52,700 nucleotides of DNA from Gemmatimonadales bacterium (GCA_035502185.1 DATJUT010000048.1:1-52700), one strand, 5' to 3'; counted from the first letter of the stretch, positions 14,183-23,440 are shown. Notes: a model not told the origin generated them from the letters alone. Translations and numbers: made by a program.

Positions 14183-15550
14183 TCAGGGGTTGAACGCCGC
14201 AATCCCCTGCATCTGCTTGAGCTTGCGATGCAGGGTGGAGCGGTCGATCCCGAGTATCTCGGCCGCCCTCAGCTTGTTGCCGTGCGTGGTCTCGAGAACG
14301 CGCAGAATGTAGCGGCGCTCGACCTCGTGGAGCGGGAGCACCGGCTCCTGTTCCAGCAGGTCGGCGCCGGCGGCCGTCGGGGCCGTCCGGGTGACCTCGG
14401 GCGGCAGGTCCCGCAGGCCGATGCTCTGGCCGCTCCGCAACGCCAGCGCGCGGGCGAGCACGTTCTCCAGCTCGCGGATGTTGCCAGGCCAGGCGTACGC
14501 GGTGAGAGCGGCGACGGCCTCGGGGGCCAGCTCGGCCGAGGCCAGCTGGTAGCGGTCGGCCAGGCGCCCGACCAGCTGCTCGGCCAGCGCCGGAATGTCC
14601 ACCGGCCGCTCCCGGAGCGGGGGGATCTGGATGTGCACGATGTTGAGCCGGTAGAACAGGTCCTCGCGCATCCGGCCGGCCGCGACCTCCTCGGCCGGCT
14701 CACGGTTGGTGGCGGCGATGACCCGCGCCGCGCTCTTGCGCGACGCAGTGTCGCCCAGGCGGCGAAACTCGCCGTCCTGCAGGAAACGGAGCAGCTTGGG
14801 CTGGGTCGCGAGCGGCACCTCGGCCACTTCGTCGAGGAACAACGTGCCGGCCGCGGCCACCTCCACCAGGCCCGCGTGATCCCGGTTGGCGTCGGTGAAG
14901 GCCCCCCGCTTGAACCCGAACAGCTCGGACTCGACCAGGTTGGGCGGCAGCGCCGCGCAGTTGAGGGCCACGAAGTTGTCCCGGCCGCTGGCGCCGTGTA
15001 TGGCGCGTGCCACGACCTCCTTCCCGACGCCGGTCTCGCCGGTGATCAGGACCGGGGTCGCGCTCGGGGCCACCCGGATCGCAGTCTCGAAGATCTGCTG
15101 CATCTGCCGGGACACGCCGACGACGTCCGACGGCAATCCGACCCGGCGCCGCAGGCGCGCCAGCTCGCGCTTGGTCTGCGTGGCCTCGAGCGCCCGCCGC
15201 ACCGTGATCTTCAGCTCGGGGAGCTTGATGGGCTTGGGGAGGTAGTGGTACGCGCCGGCGTGCAGCAGCTCGACGGCCGAGTCCACCGAAGCGAAGGCCG
15301 TCATCACGACGAACGGCACCTCCGGCCAACGCTGATTGACCAGGGCCAGCAGCGCGCGGCCGTCCATCCCGGGCATCATCAGGTCGGAGAGCACCACGTC
15401 GACGTCGCTGCTCTTCTCCAGCAGCTCGACCGCCGCGTCGCCGGAGCCGGCTTCGAACGTCGCCCAGCCGTCGGCTTGGAGAACGGCGACGAGGAGCTTG
15501 CGCTGGGCCTCGTCGTCCTCCACCACGAGTATGCGACCGGCTTCCGGCAT
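14183..15550 (-). CDS. NtrC-family response regulator with altered sigma54-contact loop (GAFTDA)
   Basis: The 455-residue protein has a receiver (phospho-acceptor Asp56 in LSDLMMPGMDG, Lys106 in LPKPI), an AAA+ domain (Walker A GETGVGKE 171-178, Walker B TLFLDE about 236-241, YAWPGNIRELENVLARA) and a Fis-type helix-turn-helix (KLRAAEILGIDRSTLHRKLKQM). The loop that contacts sigma54 reads GAFTDA (216-221) instead of GAFTGA. The ATG at 15550 is preferred to a TTG at 15586 because GGAG lies 6 nt upstream and the receiver begins there. No histidine kinase gene is adjacent, so it is an orphan or is served by a distant kinase. The gene for the ECF sigma factor follows. Confidence 0.93.
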   Translation of the reverse strand: MPEAGRILVVEDDEAQRKLLVAVLQADGWATFEAGSGDAAVELLEKSSDVDVVLSDLMMPGMDGRALLALVNQRWPEVPFVVMTAFASVDSAVELLHAGAYHYLPKPIKLPELKITVRRALEATQTKRELARLRRRVGLPSDVVGVSRQMQQIFETAIRVAPSATPVLITGETGVGKEVVARAIHGASGRDNFVALNCAALPPNLVESELFGFKRGAFTDANRDHAGLVEVAAAGTLFLDEVAEVPLATQPKLLRFLQDGEFRRLGDTASRKSAARVIAATNREPAEEVAAGRMREDLFYRLNIVHIQIPPLRERPVDIPALAEQLVGRLADRYQLASAELAPEAVAALTAYAWPGNIRELENVLARALALRSGQSIGLRDLPPEVTRTAPTAAGADLLEQEPVLPLHEVERRYILRVLETTHGNKLRAAEILGIDRSTLHRKLKQMQGIAAFNP

Positions 15551-15696
15551 CTGCGGCTCCGGCTGCGTAGGAGGTTGCTCCAGCAAGTGTGGCGAAAAAC
15601 GACAATGGAGGCAATGCCTGGCCGGCTGTCAGCCGCGTACGAGCGAATCGGCTGAACCGGGTGCTCGCCAGCCGGAAGCGCCAGTGCCGGCCGCGT

Positions 15697-16338
15697 TCAG
15701 GCGGCCAGCGTGAGGAGCTCCGCGAAAGAGGCCAGGAAGTGGTCGGGCCGCTCGGCGGCGAGGACGGCCCGCTCGAAGGGGCCCCACAGGCAGGCGGCCG
15801 TGCGCGTGCCGGCGTCACGCCCTGCCGCGATGTCGTGCGGGGAATCGCCGACGAACAGCGCCGCGCCGGGTGTCTCGTCCAGGGCGGCCAGCGCGGCCGC
15901 GACCGGAGCGGGATCGGGTTTGCTCGCCTGGAGGTCGTCGGACGTCACCAGCGCGTCGAACAGCCCGCCGAATCCGCACCGGTCGAGCCCGAGCTGGACG
16001 CCGTGGCGGTTCTTGGAAGTGACGATGGCCAGCTTGGCGCCGGCCTGCTTGAGCGCGCGGACGGCCTCGGTCGCGCCGGGGAAGCCGCGAACCATGGCGT
16101 CGTGATGGGCCAGGTTCCACTCGCGGTACGTGGCGATCATCCGCTCCACCTCCTCGGAATCGTCGGTGAAGCGGCGGAACTGGACGCGGAGGGGCGTCCC
16201 GAGGCCGGCGATCCACTCGGCATCGGGCAGCGTATGGCCGCGGTGCACGCGCCAGGTGTGGTGGTAGGACTCGATGATCAGGCGGGTCGAGTCGATCAGC
16301 GTGCCGTCGAGGTCGAAGAGGATGGCCTTGAAGCGCAT
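15697..16338 (-). CDS. HAD-superfamily phosphatase (PpaX/Gph-like)
   Basis: This 213-residue haloacid dehalogenase-type hydrolase has motif I DLDGTLIDST (nucleophile Asp), motif II IVTSKN, the conserved Lys in SKPDPAP, and motif III FVGDSPHDIAAGRDAG. Cap type and length match the pyrophosphatase/phosphoglycolate phosphatase (PpaX/Gph) group. The exact substrate is not determinable. The ATG at 16338 is preceded at 6 nt by TATCTT, a -10-like element, suggesting its own leaderless promoter in the 43-nt gap after the helicase gene. Confidence 0.88.
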   Translation of the reverse strand: MRFKAILFDLDGTLIDSTRLIIESYHHTWRVHRGHTLPDAEWIAGLGTPLRVQFRRFTDDSEEVERMIATYREWNLAHHDAMVRGFPGATEAVRALKQAGAKLAIVTSKNRHGVQLGLDRCGFGGLFDALVTSDDLQASKPDPAPVAAALAALDETPGAALFVGDSPHDIAAGRDAGTRTAACLWGPFERAVLAAERPDHFLASFAELLTLAA

Positions 16339-16344
16339 GGGCGG

Positions 16345-16350
16345 AAGATA
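16345..16350 (-). promoter_or_regulatory. -10-like element TATCTT for the HAD phosphatase gene
   Basis: On the minus strand TATCTT is followed by CCGCCC and the ATG at 16338. This is the same 6-nt spacing as at the aldehyde dehydrogenase and LysR genes. No clear -35 is seen. Confidence 0.4.
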
Positions 16351-16381
16351 GTGCCGCCCCAGACTCGCGTCTCGACGCCGG

Positions 16382-18883
16382 TCATCCGGTCGGGCATCTC
16401 GTGGCCAGCGCGATGGCCGCCACCAGCACCAGCCGCGGCGTTCCGTCGAGCGCGGGTGCGGCAGGGGGCAGGGCGGGGACGATGGCCTGCGCAACGGACG
16501 CCGCGAGGTGATCGTCGCGGTGCCCCTGCAGGAGCCTGCCGAGTCTCCGTTCCAGACCCACGGGAAGCTCGTACCGGAGTGCCGAGATGGCGAGCGCGAC
16601 CGCGGCGGTGGCCGTGGCGTCGCGAGTCTCCTCCGTGCGGTGCGCCGCGTGGAGCAGCGCCTCGAGCGCACGGCGCCGGTTGGCGCCGGGAGCGTCTACG
16701 CCGTGCCGGGCTGCCGAGAGCATGAGTAGCTGGCCGCGCGCCTGGGACAGGACCGAGCCGAGGACGCACGCGAAGTCGACGGGAGTGGCGGGCAGAGTCT
16801 CGGACTCGAGCGCGCTGGTGGCGAGTCGCCCGAGCGCGATGGCGTCGGCGATGATCGCGCCGCTCGACGCCACGACGAACGGAAGGGGAATGCGGGAGCC
16901 GTTGGGCCATTCGAGGGCCAGCAGCAGTCCGACGGCAGGCGAAGCCTGGTCCGCCGCGAGGCCCGCCGCGATGAGTGGGCGCGCGGGCCTGGGTGGTGGC
17001 GCCGGTCCGAGGGTCGCGCGCCACCGATCGGCGGCCTCGAACGGCTCGATCAGTCGCCAGCTTTCGGCCTCGAGATCCGAGACGACGGGTGGCCTCCCGC
17101 CCACCCACCAGAGCGCTGCCAGCGGATCGGGTTCGACGCCCAGGAGACTCGGTCCGGCGTCCAGCTTGGCTCGCAGTGCGCGCAGCACGCCGGTGAGCTG
17201 GCGGAGACCTCCTGCCGGCAGCAGGTGGGCCAGCACCACGTCGGGGTGCAGGGCGCCGAGGCGGTCGACGCGGCCGATGCGCTGCATGACCCGGACCGGG
17301 TTCCACGGGAGATCGTAGTTCACGACCGCGGAGGCGTCCTGGAGGTTCATTCCCTCGCTCGCGACGTCGGTCGCGACGAGCACGCGGGCCTCGAGCAGCG
17401 GCCTGGCGCGCGCGCGCCGGGAAACAGGCGCGAAGGCATCCAATGCCTCGCGTCTGGTGAGCCGGTCCCGCCCCGCCCAGGCCGCGCTCCCCGTCACCGC
17501 CAGGACGCGGAAGCGTCGCCGCAGCCGGGCGGCCACGTACAACGCCGTGTCGCGGTACTCCGTGAACACGATGGCGCGCCGCTCCGCCAACTCGCTTGCG
17601 AGCAGCCGCTCGAGCGCGTCGAGCTTGGGGTCGCTCCCGTTGGCGGCGGCGTCCGTGATCTCGAGCGCGCGTTCCAGTGCGGCGCGGTGTTCCGCGAGGT
17701 CGGCCGCCGAAACGGCCTGCGGCTCGCCGAGCAGGTATGGGAGGAGGGAGAGCTGGGTGTCGTCTGCGTCGTGGCGGGGAAACATCGCGCGAAAGCTGCG
17801 GCGCGAGATGCGGCTGCCCGCGGCCGCCGCGGCCGACCATTCCGCGACGAAGTCGCGGTGGCGGCGCAGGCTGCGCTGCAGGGCGGCGCGGCTCGACTCG
17901 AGTCGGCGAACCAGGGCGAGGTGAAGCAGCGCGGCACCGCGATCGAGGTCGGGTGCCGTTTGCGCCACGCGGGCGAGCGCGGCCAACAGGGGCTCGAGCA
18001 TGCCGCCGTAAGCGGTCGCCAGGTCGTACTCGGCGGCCGGCGCGAGGCGGCGCGAGGGAAAGGCGGCGCGGAGCGCGGGGAAGCGTGCTTGAACCAGGCG
18101 GCGCGAGCGGCAGACGGACATGGCGGCCAGCGCGAGCGCGGCTCGGTTGTCCCGGGCGACGAGCGCGGCGGGAAGATCGGCGACCCCGAACTCGCGGAAC
18201 CGGTCGCGCCCCGAGAACAGCTGTACCAGCGCCGCGAGGTCGGCCGGGGAGTTGTTGAACGGTGTCGCGGTCAGCAACGCCAGCCGCCGGCCCGCGGCCA
18301 GGTCGGCGAGGCCCGCGTACCGGCGGGTCGCCGGATTGCGAAAGGCGTGGGCTTCGTCCACGAGCAGCAGGGTGACGTGCTCGCCGAGTGCGGGCACCTT
18401 CCGCGCGAGGCGGGTGTGAGTGAGAACCGGGATCCGGATCCCGGTGTCGTCCATCGCCTGCAGCCATTCCGGCCGCAGTGCAGCAGGCACTACCGCCACG
18501 GCGTCCCTGCCGTGCGTCCGCTCGAGCGCCGCGAGCGCGAGCGCGACGAACGTCTTGCCCAGGCCGACTCCATCGGCCAGGAGGACGCCGCCGAAGCGGC
18601 CCAGAATCGCCTCGCAGCGGCGCACGGCGTCGGCCTGGTGCGGCAGGAGCCAGCCCGGCAACGCGCCAGCCGGCAGCGGCGTGTCCACCGGCTCCAGCAG
18701 GCCCGCGAGCACGACCCGCGCGGCCTCGCCGGGGGGCACGGTGGCGGCGAGGGTCAGCGCCGGGAAGAGGGGATCAGCAATGCCTGCCAGCGTCTCGGCG
18801 CAGAGTGTCGCCCAGGTACTTGAGCTGCGCCGAGACGTCGGAGGCAAGGCCGAGCGCGAGAGTGGCAGGTGCGTCGAGGTCAT
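16382..18883 (-). CDS. SNF2/HepA-type superfamily 2 helicase, defence-associated
   Basis: This 833-residue SF2 ATPase has Walker A DGVGLGKT (about 103-110), DEAH box LLLVDEAHAFRNP (about 171-183), motif III LLTATPFNN, motif IV IVFTEYRDTA, and motifs V/VI in VATDVASEGMNLQDAS and RVMQRIGRVDRLG (about 525-540). It would translocate on duplex DNA. The C-terminal 280 residues are unassigned and show no HKD or PD-ExK nuclease motif by eye. The ATG at 18883 overlaps the upstream methylase gene by 110 nt in another frame; a later non-ATG start is possible. It resembles the helicases that accompany methylases in DISARM-like loci, but no drmA, drmB or drmC gene is near. Confidence 0.88.
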   Translation of the reverse strand: MTSTHLPLSRSALPPTSRRSSSTWATLCAETLAGIADPLFPALTLAATVPPGEAARVVLAGLLEPVDTPLPAGALPGWLLPHQADAVRRCEAILGRFGGVLLADGVGLGKTFVALALAALERTHGRDAVAVVPAALRPEWLQAMDDTGIRIPVLTHTRLARKVPALGEHVTLLLVDEAHAFRNPATRRYAGLADLAAGRRLALLTATPFNNSPADLAALVQLFSGRDRFREFGVADLPAALVARDNRAALALAAMSVCRSRRLVQARFPALRAAFPSRRLAPAAEYDLATAYGGMLEPLLAALARVAQTAPDLDRGAALLHLALVRRLESSRAALQRSLRRHRDFVAEWSAAAAAGSRISRRSFRAMFPRHDADDTQLSLLPYLLGEPQAVSAADLAEHRAALERALEITDAAANGSDPKLDALERLLASELAERRAIVFTEYRDTALYVAARLRRRFRVLAVTGSAAWAGRDRLTRREALDAFAPVSRRARARPLLEARVLVATDVASEGMNLQDASAVVNYDLPWNPVRVMQRIGRVDRLGALHPDVVLAHLLPAGGLRQLTGVLRALRAKLDAGPSLLGVEPDPLAALWWVGGRPPVVSDLEAESWRLIEPFEAADRWRATLGPAPPPRPARPLIAAGLAADQASPAVGLLLALEWPNGSRIPLPFVVASSGAIIADAIALGRLATSALESETLPATPVDFACVLGSVLSQARGQLLMLSAARHGVDAPGANRRRALEALLHAAHRTEETRDATATAAVALAISALRYELPVGLERRLGRLLQGHRDDHLAASVAQAIVPALPPAAPALDGTPRLVLVAAIALATRCPTG

Positions 18884-21800
18884 TGGCCTCCCAACTCCCG
18901 CCGCCCATCGCCGTCGCCCCGATGTCCGCCAGGATCCGGACGGCCCGGCCTTGCGGATCGGACGGCAGTGGAAGGGCGCCGACCGTGGTGGCGCTGAACC
19001 GGTACGCCCCGCCGCTGGCGCGTTCGGCCATGGCGGCGGCGAGGTCGCGAATGGGTCCGCTGTTGAGGTACGCCGCGAGCCAGCAAGCGGTGTAGGCGTC
19101 GGCGACGGCGACGCCGTAGCAGGTATTGAGTGGGACCGGGGAGTCGGGCGCGCCGCGACACAGTGGCGCGGCCTCCAGGCGCGGCGCGATGTCGCGCCAG
19201 ATCACCAGCCAGGGACCGCGCAACAGGTCGGTCCTGAACAGCGCCCACGGTGGGGCGTCGCGCGCATCGGACCGGCGCGCCAGGCGGGGGGCGAAGGGCG
19301 CCAGGAACGCGACCACCTCGTCGGGCGGGCGCTCGAGCGGCGCGCCCCGGGCGTCGATGGCGGCGAGCACCCAGTGGCTCGGGTGGGCCGCGAACGGCGA
19401 GACGTCGCGGCCCAGCACCGCCAGCCGGCGGCAGGAGCGCGGGAGCTCGTCCGCGCGGGGCAGGGATCGCAGGAAGACCTCGTTGGCGCCGGTCTTCACG
19501 CCGAGCAGCGGTCTGAAGCAGGCGCCGAGCCTGGGACCGGCGCCGAGCGCCTGGCGGACGGCGCGCGTGACGTCGGCCGGGAGCGCCAGCCACGGAGAAC
19601 CGGGGGCGTCTTCGTCCAGGCCGAGGTCACGCTGCGTCGTGACGCCGCACACGACCTTGCCGGAGGCGCTCGCGAGGCTCACCTGCGCGGGCGCGTCGGT
19701 CGTGGCGGAGCCCTTCCGGAGCACCATCACCATCGGAAAGACGGTGGCGGCGAAGCCCGTGTCGGCGTCGTGCGACAGGTCGGCCACCGCCGCAACCTGC
19801 GCCGTGCGGCGGATCAGGGCCCGCAGCGGCCCCGCGTAGCCGGCGCGGAGCAGTTTGCTCGGAAGCAGGAAGCTCACCACGCCGCCCGTCTTCGCGAGGT
19901 CCAGTGCGCGCTCGACGAACGCGACCGACAGATCGGGGAGATGCGCGAAGCCCTTGCGCTCCGCGCCGGCGCGGAACGCCAGGTAGCGGCGCGCCAGGGC
20001 CTTGCGCGTGGAAAGCTGGAGCCGCTCTCCGCGTATCCAGGGCGGGTTGCCGACGACGAGGTCGAAGCCGCCCTCCGCCATGACCGGTGCGAAGTGAATC
20101 TCGTACGCGAAGAAGGGCAGCACGTCGTCGGAAGCAATGCGCCGCCGCGCCGTGATCAGCTCCCGCCGCTCGCGGCGCCAGACTGCGACCCGGCGGGCCA
20201 TACCCGCCGTGCGCCGTGGCCGGCGGCCGAACAGGTCCCTGCCGGAGCCGGCCGCGGCGTCGGCCAGCCGGGACGTGAGCGAGGCGATGCCGGCGTCGGC
20301 CGCCTCGAGCGCGAGGCCGCGCTCGTCGGCGCGGATGGCGCGGGCCAGAGCCGCCTTGTCCCGGCCGAATGCACCAAAGTACGCGACGTGCCGCTCGGCG
20401 ACCGCCCGCACCCGGGCGACGGCAGGACTCGACAGCCCGCGTGCCGCCTCGAGCGGCGACAGCAGGCTGTCGCCCTGGCGCAGGTTCTGGTCGAGGTTCG
20501 GCAGGGGCGCGACTTCCTCGAGGCGGGCGTCGTCGTCCACCAGCAGGGCGAGCCACAGGCGCAGCTCGGCCAGCCGCACCGCCATCGGGTCCAGGTCCAC
20601 GCCGAACAGGTTGTCGCGCACGATGGATCGGCGGCGGTCGGCCGGACGCTCGCCGGCAACCAGCGGCCCCCGCGCGCGCTCGAGCCGTCGGAGCACCTCG
20701 AGCAGGAAAGCCCCGGAGCCTACGGCGGGATCGAGCACGCGCAGGCGCCTGACACGCTCGGGATCGGGGGCGGGGAAGGCTGCGTCGAGCGCGCGCCCGA
20801 CCGTATCCTGGAGGAGGTGCCGCGGAGTGAAGTAGGTGCCCTGGTGCCGCCGCCGCTCGCGGACCATCAGGCCCTCGAAGACGCGGCCGAGCATCTCGGG
20901 GTCCACCGCGTCGGCGTCGTCGCGCTCCCGCACCGTGAAGTGGAAGCGCTCGAACAGCTCGTCAAACAACGCCCGCCACGTGGCGTTGTCGAGCGTCGCC
21001 GCCGGAAACCGGCGCTCGATGGCGTGACGCTCGAACAGGCCGCCGTTGAGGAAAGGAAGATCGCCGAGGAGCCGCGCGGCGCGGGTCCTCCGCTCGGGAG
21101 GCGCGTTCAGCGCACCGAAGCAGAGCGGCTCGAAGACGGTGCGGTGGAAGGGGTGGCCGCGACCGAGCGCTGTGTCGAGAAGCGACGGTAGGAAGTCGCT
21201 GCGGCCGGCGAGCCACCCCCGGCTCTGCACGAAGTAGAGAAACAGGACCCGCGTGAGGATCACGAGGGCCAGGTCGGATCGCTCCCCTTCGGTGCACCGC
21301 GGCATCCCGGTCAAGCGCGCCGCTGCCACGGCGTGAAACCGCGAAAAGTCGCGAAAGAACCGTCGCGTGAGCCCCTCCTCCTCGAGGACGCCCGTGGCAC
21401 GCACCGCGAGCGTGGTCGCGCTGTCCCGGGGACGGACGGCGAGCCCGCCGAGGATCTCGGCCGAGACGGGGCTCGGCTGTTGCAGCGCGATGCGCAGTTG
21501 CCGCGCCGCGACGGTGTCGTGGCGCGGCGCGACGGCCGCCACCGCGAGCGTCGTGGCGGGCGCGTCGAGCACCAAGAGCAGCTGGTGGCTGCCCGGGGTG
21601 GCGCGCGCCAGGCGCTCGGTCGCCGCGGCCACCTGCGAGCGCGTCGGACCCGTCGCCACGAGTCCGTAGAGCTGGTAGGTGCCGTGTCGCCCGACGATCG
21701 CGGCGCGCCGGGTGCCGAGGGCGGCGCCGTCCAGGCCGAGCCTGCGGCGCGCCACCGTATTGAGCTCGTCGCCGCCGGGCTCGTAGCCCAGGGCGGCGGC

Positions 21801-21890
21801 CAGCTCGAGGAGGTCGTCGAGGGAGCCGAGACGAGCGAGCAGTTGCGGCGTGACAGCCACGCGGTGCGCTCCGACGGAAACGGCGCACAC
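18774..21890 (-). CDS. Eco57I-like N6-adenine DNA methylase (type IIG/PglX-like)
   Basis: The 1038-residue protein has the layout of large Eco57I-type enzymes. It has an N-terminal helical/unknown domain (1-300), the family segment LVILTRVLFLYFVQSRGWL, YFTPRHLLQDTVGRAL, SAM-binding motif I LDPAVGSGAFLLEVLRRLE (about 384-400), catalytic motif IV NPPW in VVGNPPWIRGE (about 615), then a target-recognition-like C-terminal half. I see no PD-ExK nuclease motif in the N-terminus, unlike classical type IIG enzymes. The start is a GTG at 21890. It overlaps the helicase gene downstream, so the pair is surely one operon. Methylation of self DNA at an asymmetric site is the likely role. Confidence 0.88.
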   Translation of the reverse strand: MCAVSVGAHRVAVTPQLLARLGSLDDLLELAAALGYEPGGDELNTVARRRLGLDGAALGTRRAAIVGRHGTYQLYGLVATGPTRSQVAAATERLARATPGSHQLLLVLDAPATTLAVAAVAPRHDTVAARQLRIALQQPSPVSAEILGGLAVRPRDSATTLAVRATGVLEEEGLTRRFFRDFSRFHAVAAARLTGMPRCTEGERSDLALVILTRVLFLYFVQSRGWLAGRSDFLPSLLDTALGRGHPFHRTVFEPLCFGALNAPPERRTRAARLLGDLPFLNGGLFERHAIERRFPAATLDNATWRALFDELFERFHFTVRERDDADAVDPEMLGRVFEGLMVRERRRHQGTYFTPRHLLQDTVGRALDAAFPAPDPERVRRLRVLDPAVGSGAFLLEVLRRLERARGPLVAGERPADRRRSIVRDNLFGVDLDPMAVRLAELRLWLALLVDDDARLEEVAPLPNLDQNLRQGDSLLSPLEAARGLSSPAVARVRAVAERHVAYFGAFGRDKAALARAIRADERGLALEAADAGIASLTSRLADAAAGSGRDLFGRRPRRTAGMARRVAVWRRERRELITARRRIASDDVLPFFAYEIHFAPVMAEGGFDLVVGNPPWIRGERLQLSTRKALARRYLAFRAGAERKGFAHLPDLSVAFVERALDLAKTGGVVSFLLPSKLLRAGYAGPLRALIRRTAQVAAVADLSHDADTGFAATVFPMVMVLRKGSATTDAPAQVSLASASGKVVCGVTTQRDLGLDEDAPGSPWLALPADVTRAVRQALGAGPRLGACFRPLLGVKTGANEVFLRSLPRADELPRSCRRLAVLGRDVSPFAAHPSHWVLAAIDARGAPLERPPDEVVAFLAPFAPRLARRSDARDAPPWALFRTDLLRGPWLVIWRDIAPRLEAAPLCRGAPDSPVPLNTCYGVAVADAYTACWLAAYLNSGPIRDLAAAMAERASGGAYRFSATTVGALPLPSDPQGRAVRILADIGATAMGGGSWEANDLDAPATLALGLASDVSAQLKYLGDTLRRDAGRHC

Positions 21891-21979
21891 GATGGCAAGG
21901 ACAACGGCCGGCGTGAGTCACCGGCCGTTGCACGACGGGGCGAATCGTTGCGCGGGCCCGGCGCCGCGCGCGGAGCGGC

Positions 21980-23305
21980 CTAGGCCTTCGCCGCGCCCCG
22001 CTCCAGCGCCCCGCCCTCCCGGCGGTCGGCCCGCAGCAGCAGGAGCGCGAAGACGAAGCCCACGGCGCCGAGCGACGCGAACATCACCATGCTCGCCGTG
22101 TAGGAGTGCGTCGCCACCCGGAGCCTGCCGTTGACGTAGGGGAACAGCGCGAGGCCGGCGTTCTGGATCATCGTCATCAGCCCGAACGCCGTGCCGGTGA
22201 CGTTCTTCTCCACGATGAGCGGCACCGACGGCCACATCGCCGCCGGCACCAGGACGAAGGCCGCTCCCAGGAGGATCATCGGCAGGTAGGGCGGCGCCAT
22301 CGTGAAGCCGAGCACCAGGTAGCAGGGGATCATCAGCAGCGCGCCCAGCACCATCAGCGACGCCCGGCGTCCGACCCGGTCCACCAGGCCGCCGGCGAAC
22401 GCCGCCAGGCACATCGAAGCGAAGATGATGATCGAAGTCGTGCCGCCGGCAGTCGAGAACATGTGCGCGAAGTCGTTGAACACGGCGCCCAGGAAGCTGC
22501 CGCCGCTGTCCACGGTGAGTGGAAGGCCCCACTTCTCGTGGAAGAAGTCGGTCGACAACGCGGTGAACGGGAAGATCGCCGAGTAGAACGTCGCGCACAG
22601 TGCCACCACGTACCAGTACGACGCACCGAACTTCTTGACGTCCGCGAACACGATCTTGTCGCCGGCACCGGCCTCCGCGAGGCTGAGGGCGCGCTCGCCG
22701 TGACGGTCCAGCGCGAAATAGACGAGGTTGCACAGCAGGCTGAAGGCGCACAGCCCGGCCGCCACCCACAACGCGGCGTCGACGCCGAACCGGCTCGCGA
22801 CCGACGAGATCCCGTTGAAGCTGAACAGCGTCCCGAGGCGCATGATGGCGAGCGTGACGCCGAAGGACAGCGCCAGCTCCTTGCCCCGGAACCAGCGGGC
22901 CAGGATCGCGCTCTGCGCCACGATCAGGGACTCGGAGCCCGCGCCGAAGACGAACCGGCCGGCCGCCGCGACGGTGATGCTCGGGGCGAGCGCCACGATA
23001 CAGGCCCCCGCCACCACCAGGCCCGACAGGATGAGGCTGGCCAGACGGGTCCCGATGCGGTCGATCATCAGCCCGGCGAGAAAGACGCAGATGATCGCCG
23101 CGATGCTGTAGATCGTGTACAGGCCGCCGATCGCGCTCTGGTCGGTGTGCCACGCCTTCATCAGCGTGGTGGCCATGGCCCCGATGCTGTCGTACGCGAA
23201 GTAGCTGCCGAATGGCAGCAGCCCCACGAACAGCAGCACCGTGTAGCGGTAGGCCCCCCGGGAGGGGTGGAACCAGCCCGGCTCGGTGTGCGTCACGTCG
23301 GTCAT
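21980..23305 (-). CDS. MFS transporter (MFSD1-like)
   Basis: This 441-residue integral membrane protein has about 12 hydrophobic segments in two halves. An MFS loop motif (DRIGTRLA) follows helix 2 and the related DRVGRRAS follows helix 8. It belongs to the major facilitator superfamily and most resembles the MFSD1-like group; the substrate is unknown. ATG 23305 is chosen because GGGGG lies just upstream and the N-terminal cytoplasmic tail starts there; an upstream in-frame ATG at 23401 would extend into a repeat region. A -10-like TATGGT lies at about 23339-23344 on the minus strand. Confidence 0.88.
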   Translation of the reverse strand: MTDVTHTEPGWFHPSRGAYRYTVLLFVGLLPFGSYFAYDSIGAMATTLMKAWHTDQSAIGGLYTIYSIAAIICVFLAGLMIDRIGTRLASLILSGLVVAGACIVALAPSITVAAAGRFVFGAGSESLIVAQSAILARWFRGKELALSFGVTLAIMRLGTLFSFNGISSVASRFGVDAALWVAAGLCAFSLLCNLVYFALDRHGERALSLAEAGAGDKIVFADVKKFGASYWYVVALCATFYSAIFPFTALSTDFFHEKWGLPLTVDSGGSFLGAVFNDFAHMFSTAGGTTSIIIFASMCLAAFAGGLVDRVGRRASLMVLGALLMIPCYLVLGFTMAPPYLPMILLGAAFVLVPAAMWPSVPLIVEKNVTGTAFGLMTMIQNAGLALFPYVNGRLRVATHSYTASMVMFASLGAVGFVFALLLLRADRREGGALERGAAKA

Positions 23306-23353
23306 TGAACCCCCGAACGAATCTGACAGCGTGGGGACACCATAACGACAGTT

Positions 23354-23440
23354 CTGTGAGAGGTTGGCCGTGAGAAGTGAGAAGCGAAAGGCCCCTCTCA
23401 CCTCTCACGACTTCTCACGTCCTTGCCTCTCACTTCTCAC
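23354..23440. repeat. Composite GTGAGA(A/G)G direct/inverted repeat
   Basis: The 87-nt stretch between yjbQ and the MFS gene is built from the word GTGAGARG and its complement. GTGAGAAGTGAGA at 23370-23382 is repeated inverted at 23428-23440. Two more TCTCAC words lie between them (near 23395-23420), and GTGAGAGGT at 23356-23364 pairs with ACCTCTCAC at about 23398-23406. The right end includes the last codons and stop of yjbQ. It could fold as a large hairpin or be a mobile intergenic repeat. Confidence 0.65.

Noticed and set aside
21890-23430. Defence-island extension into the MFS and YjbQ genes
   Set aside because: Both are ordinary metabolic or transport families with their own spacing; nothing links them to the methylase-helicase pair beyond position.
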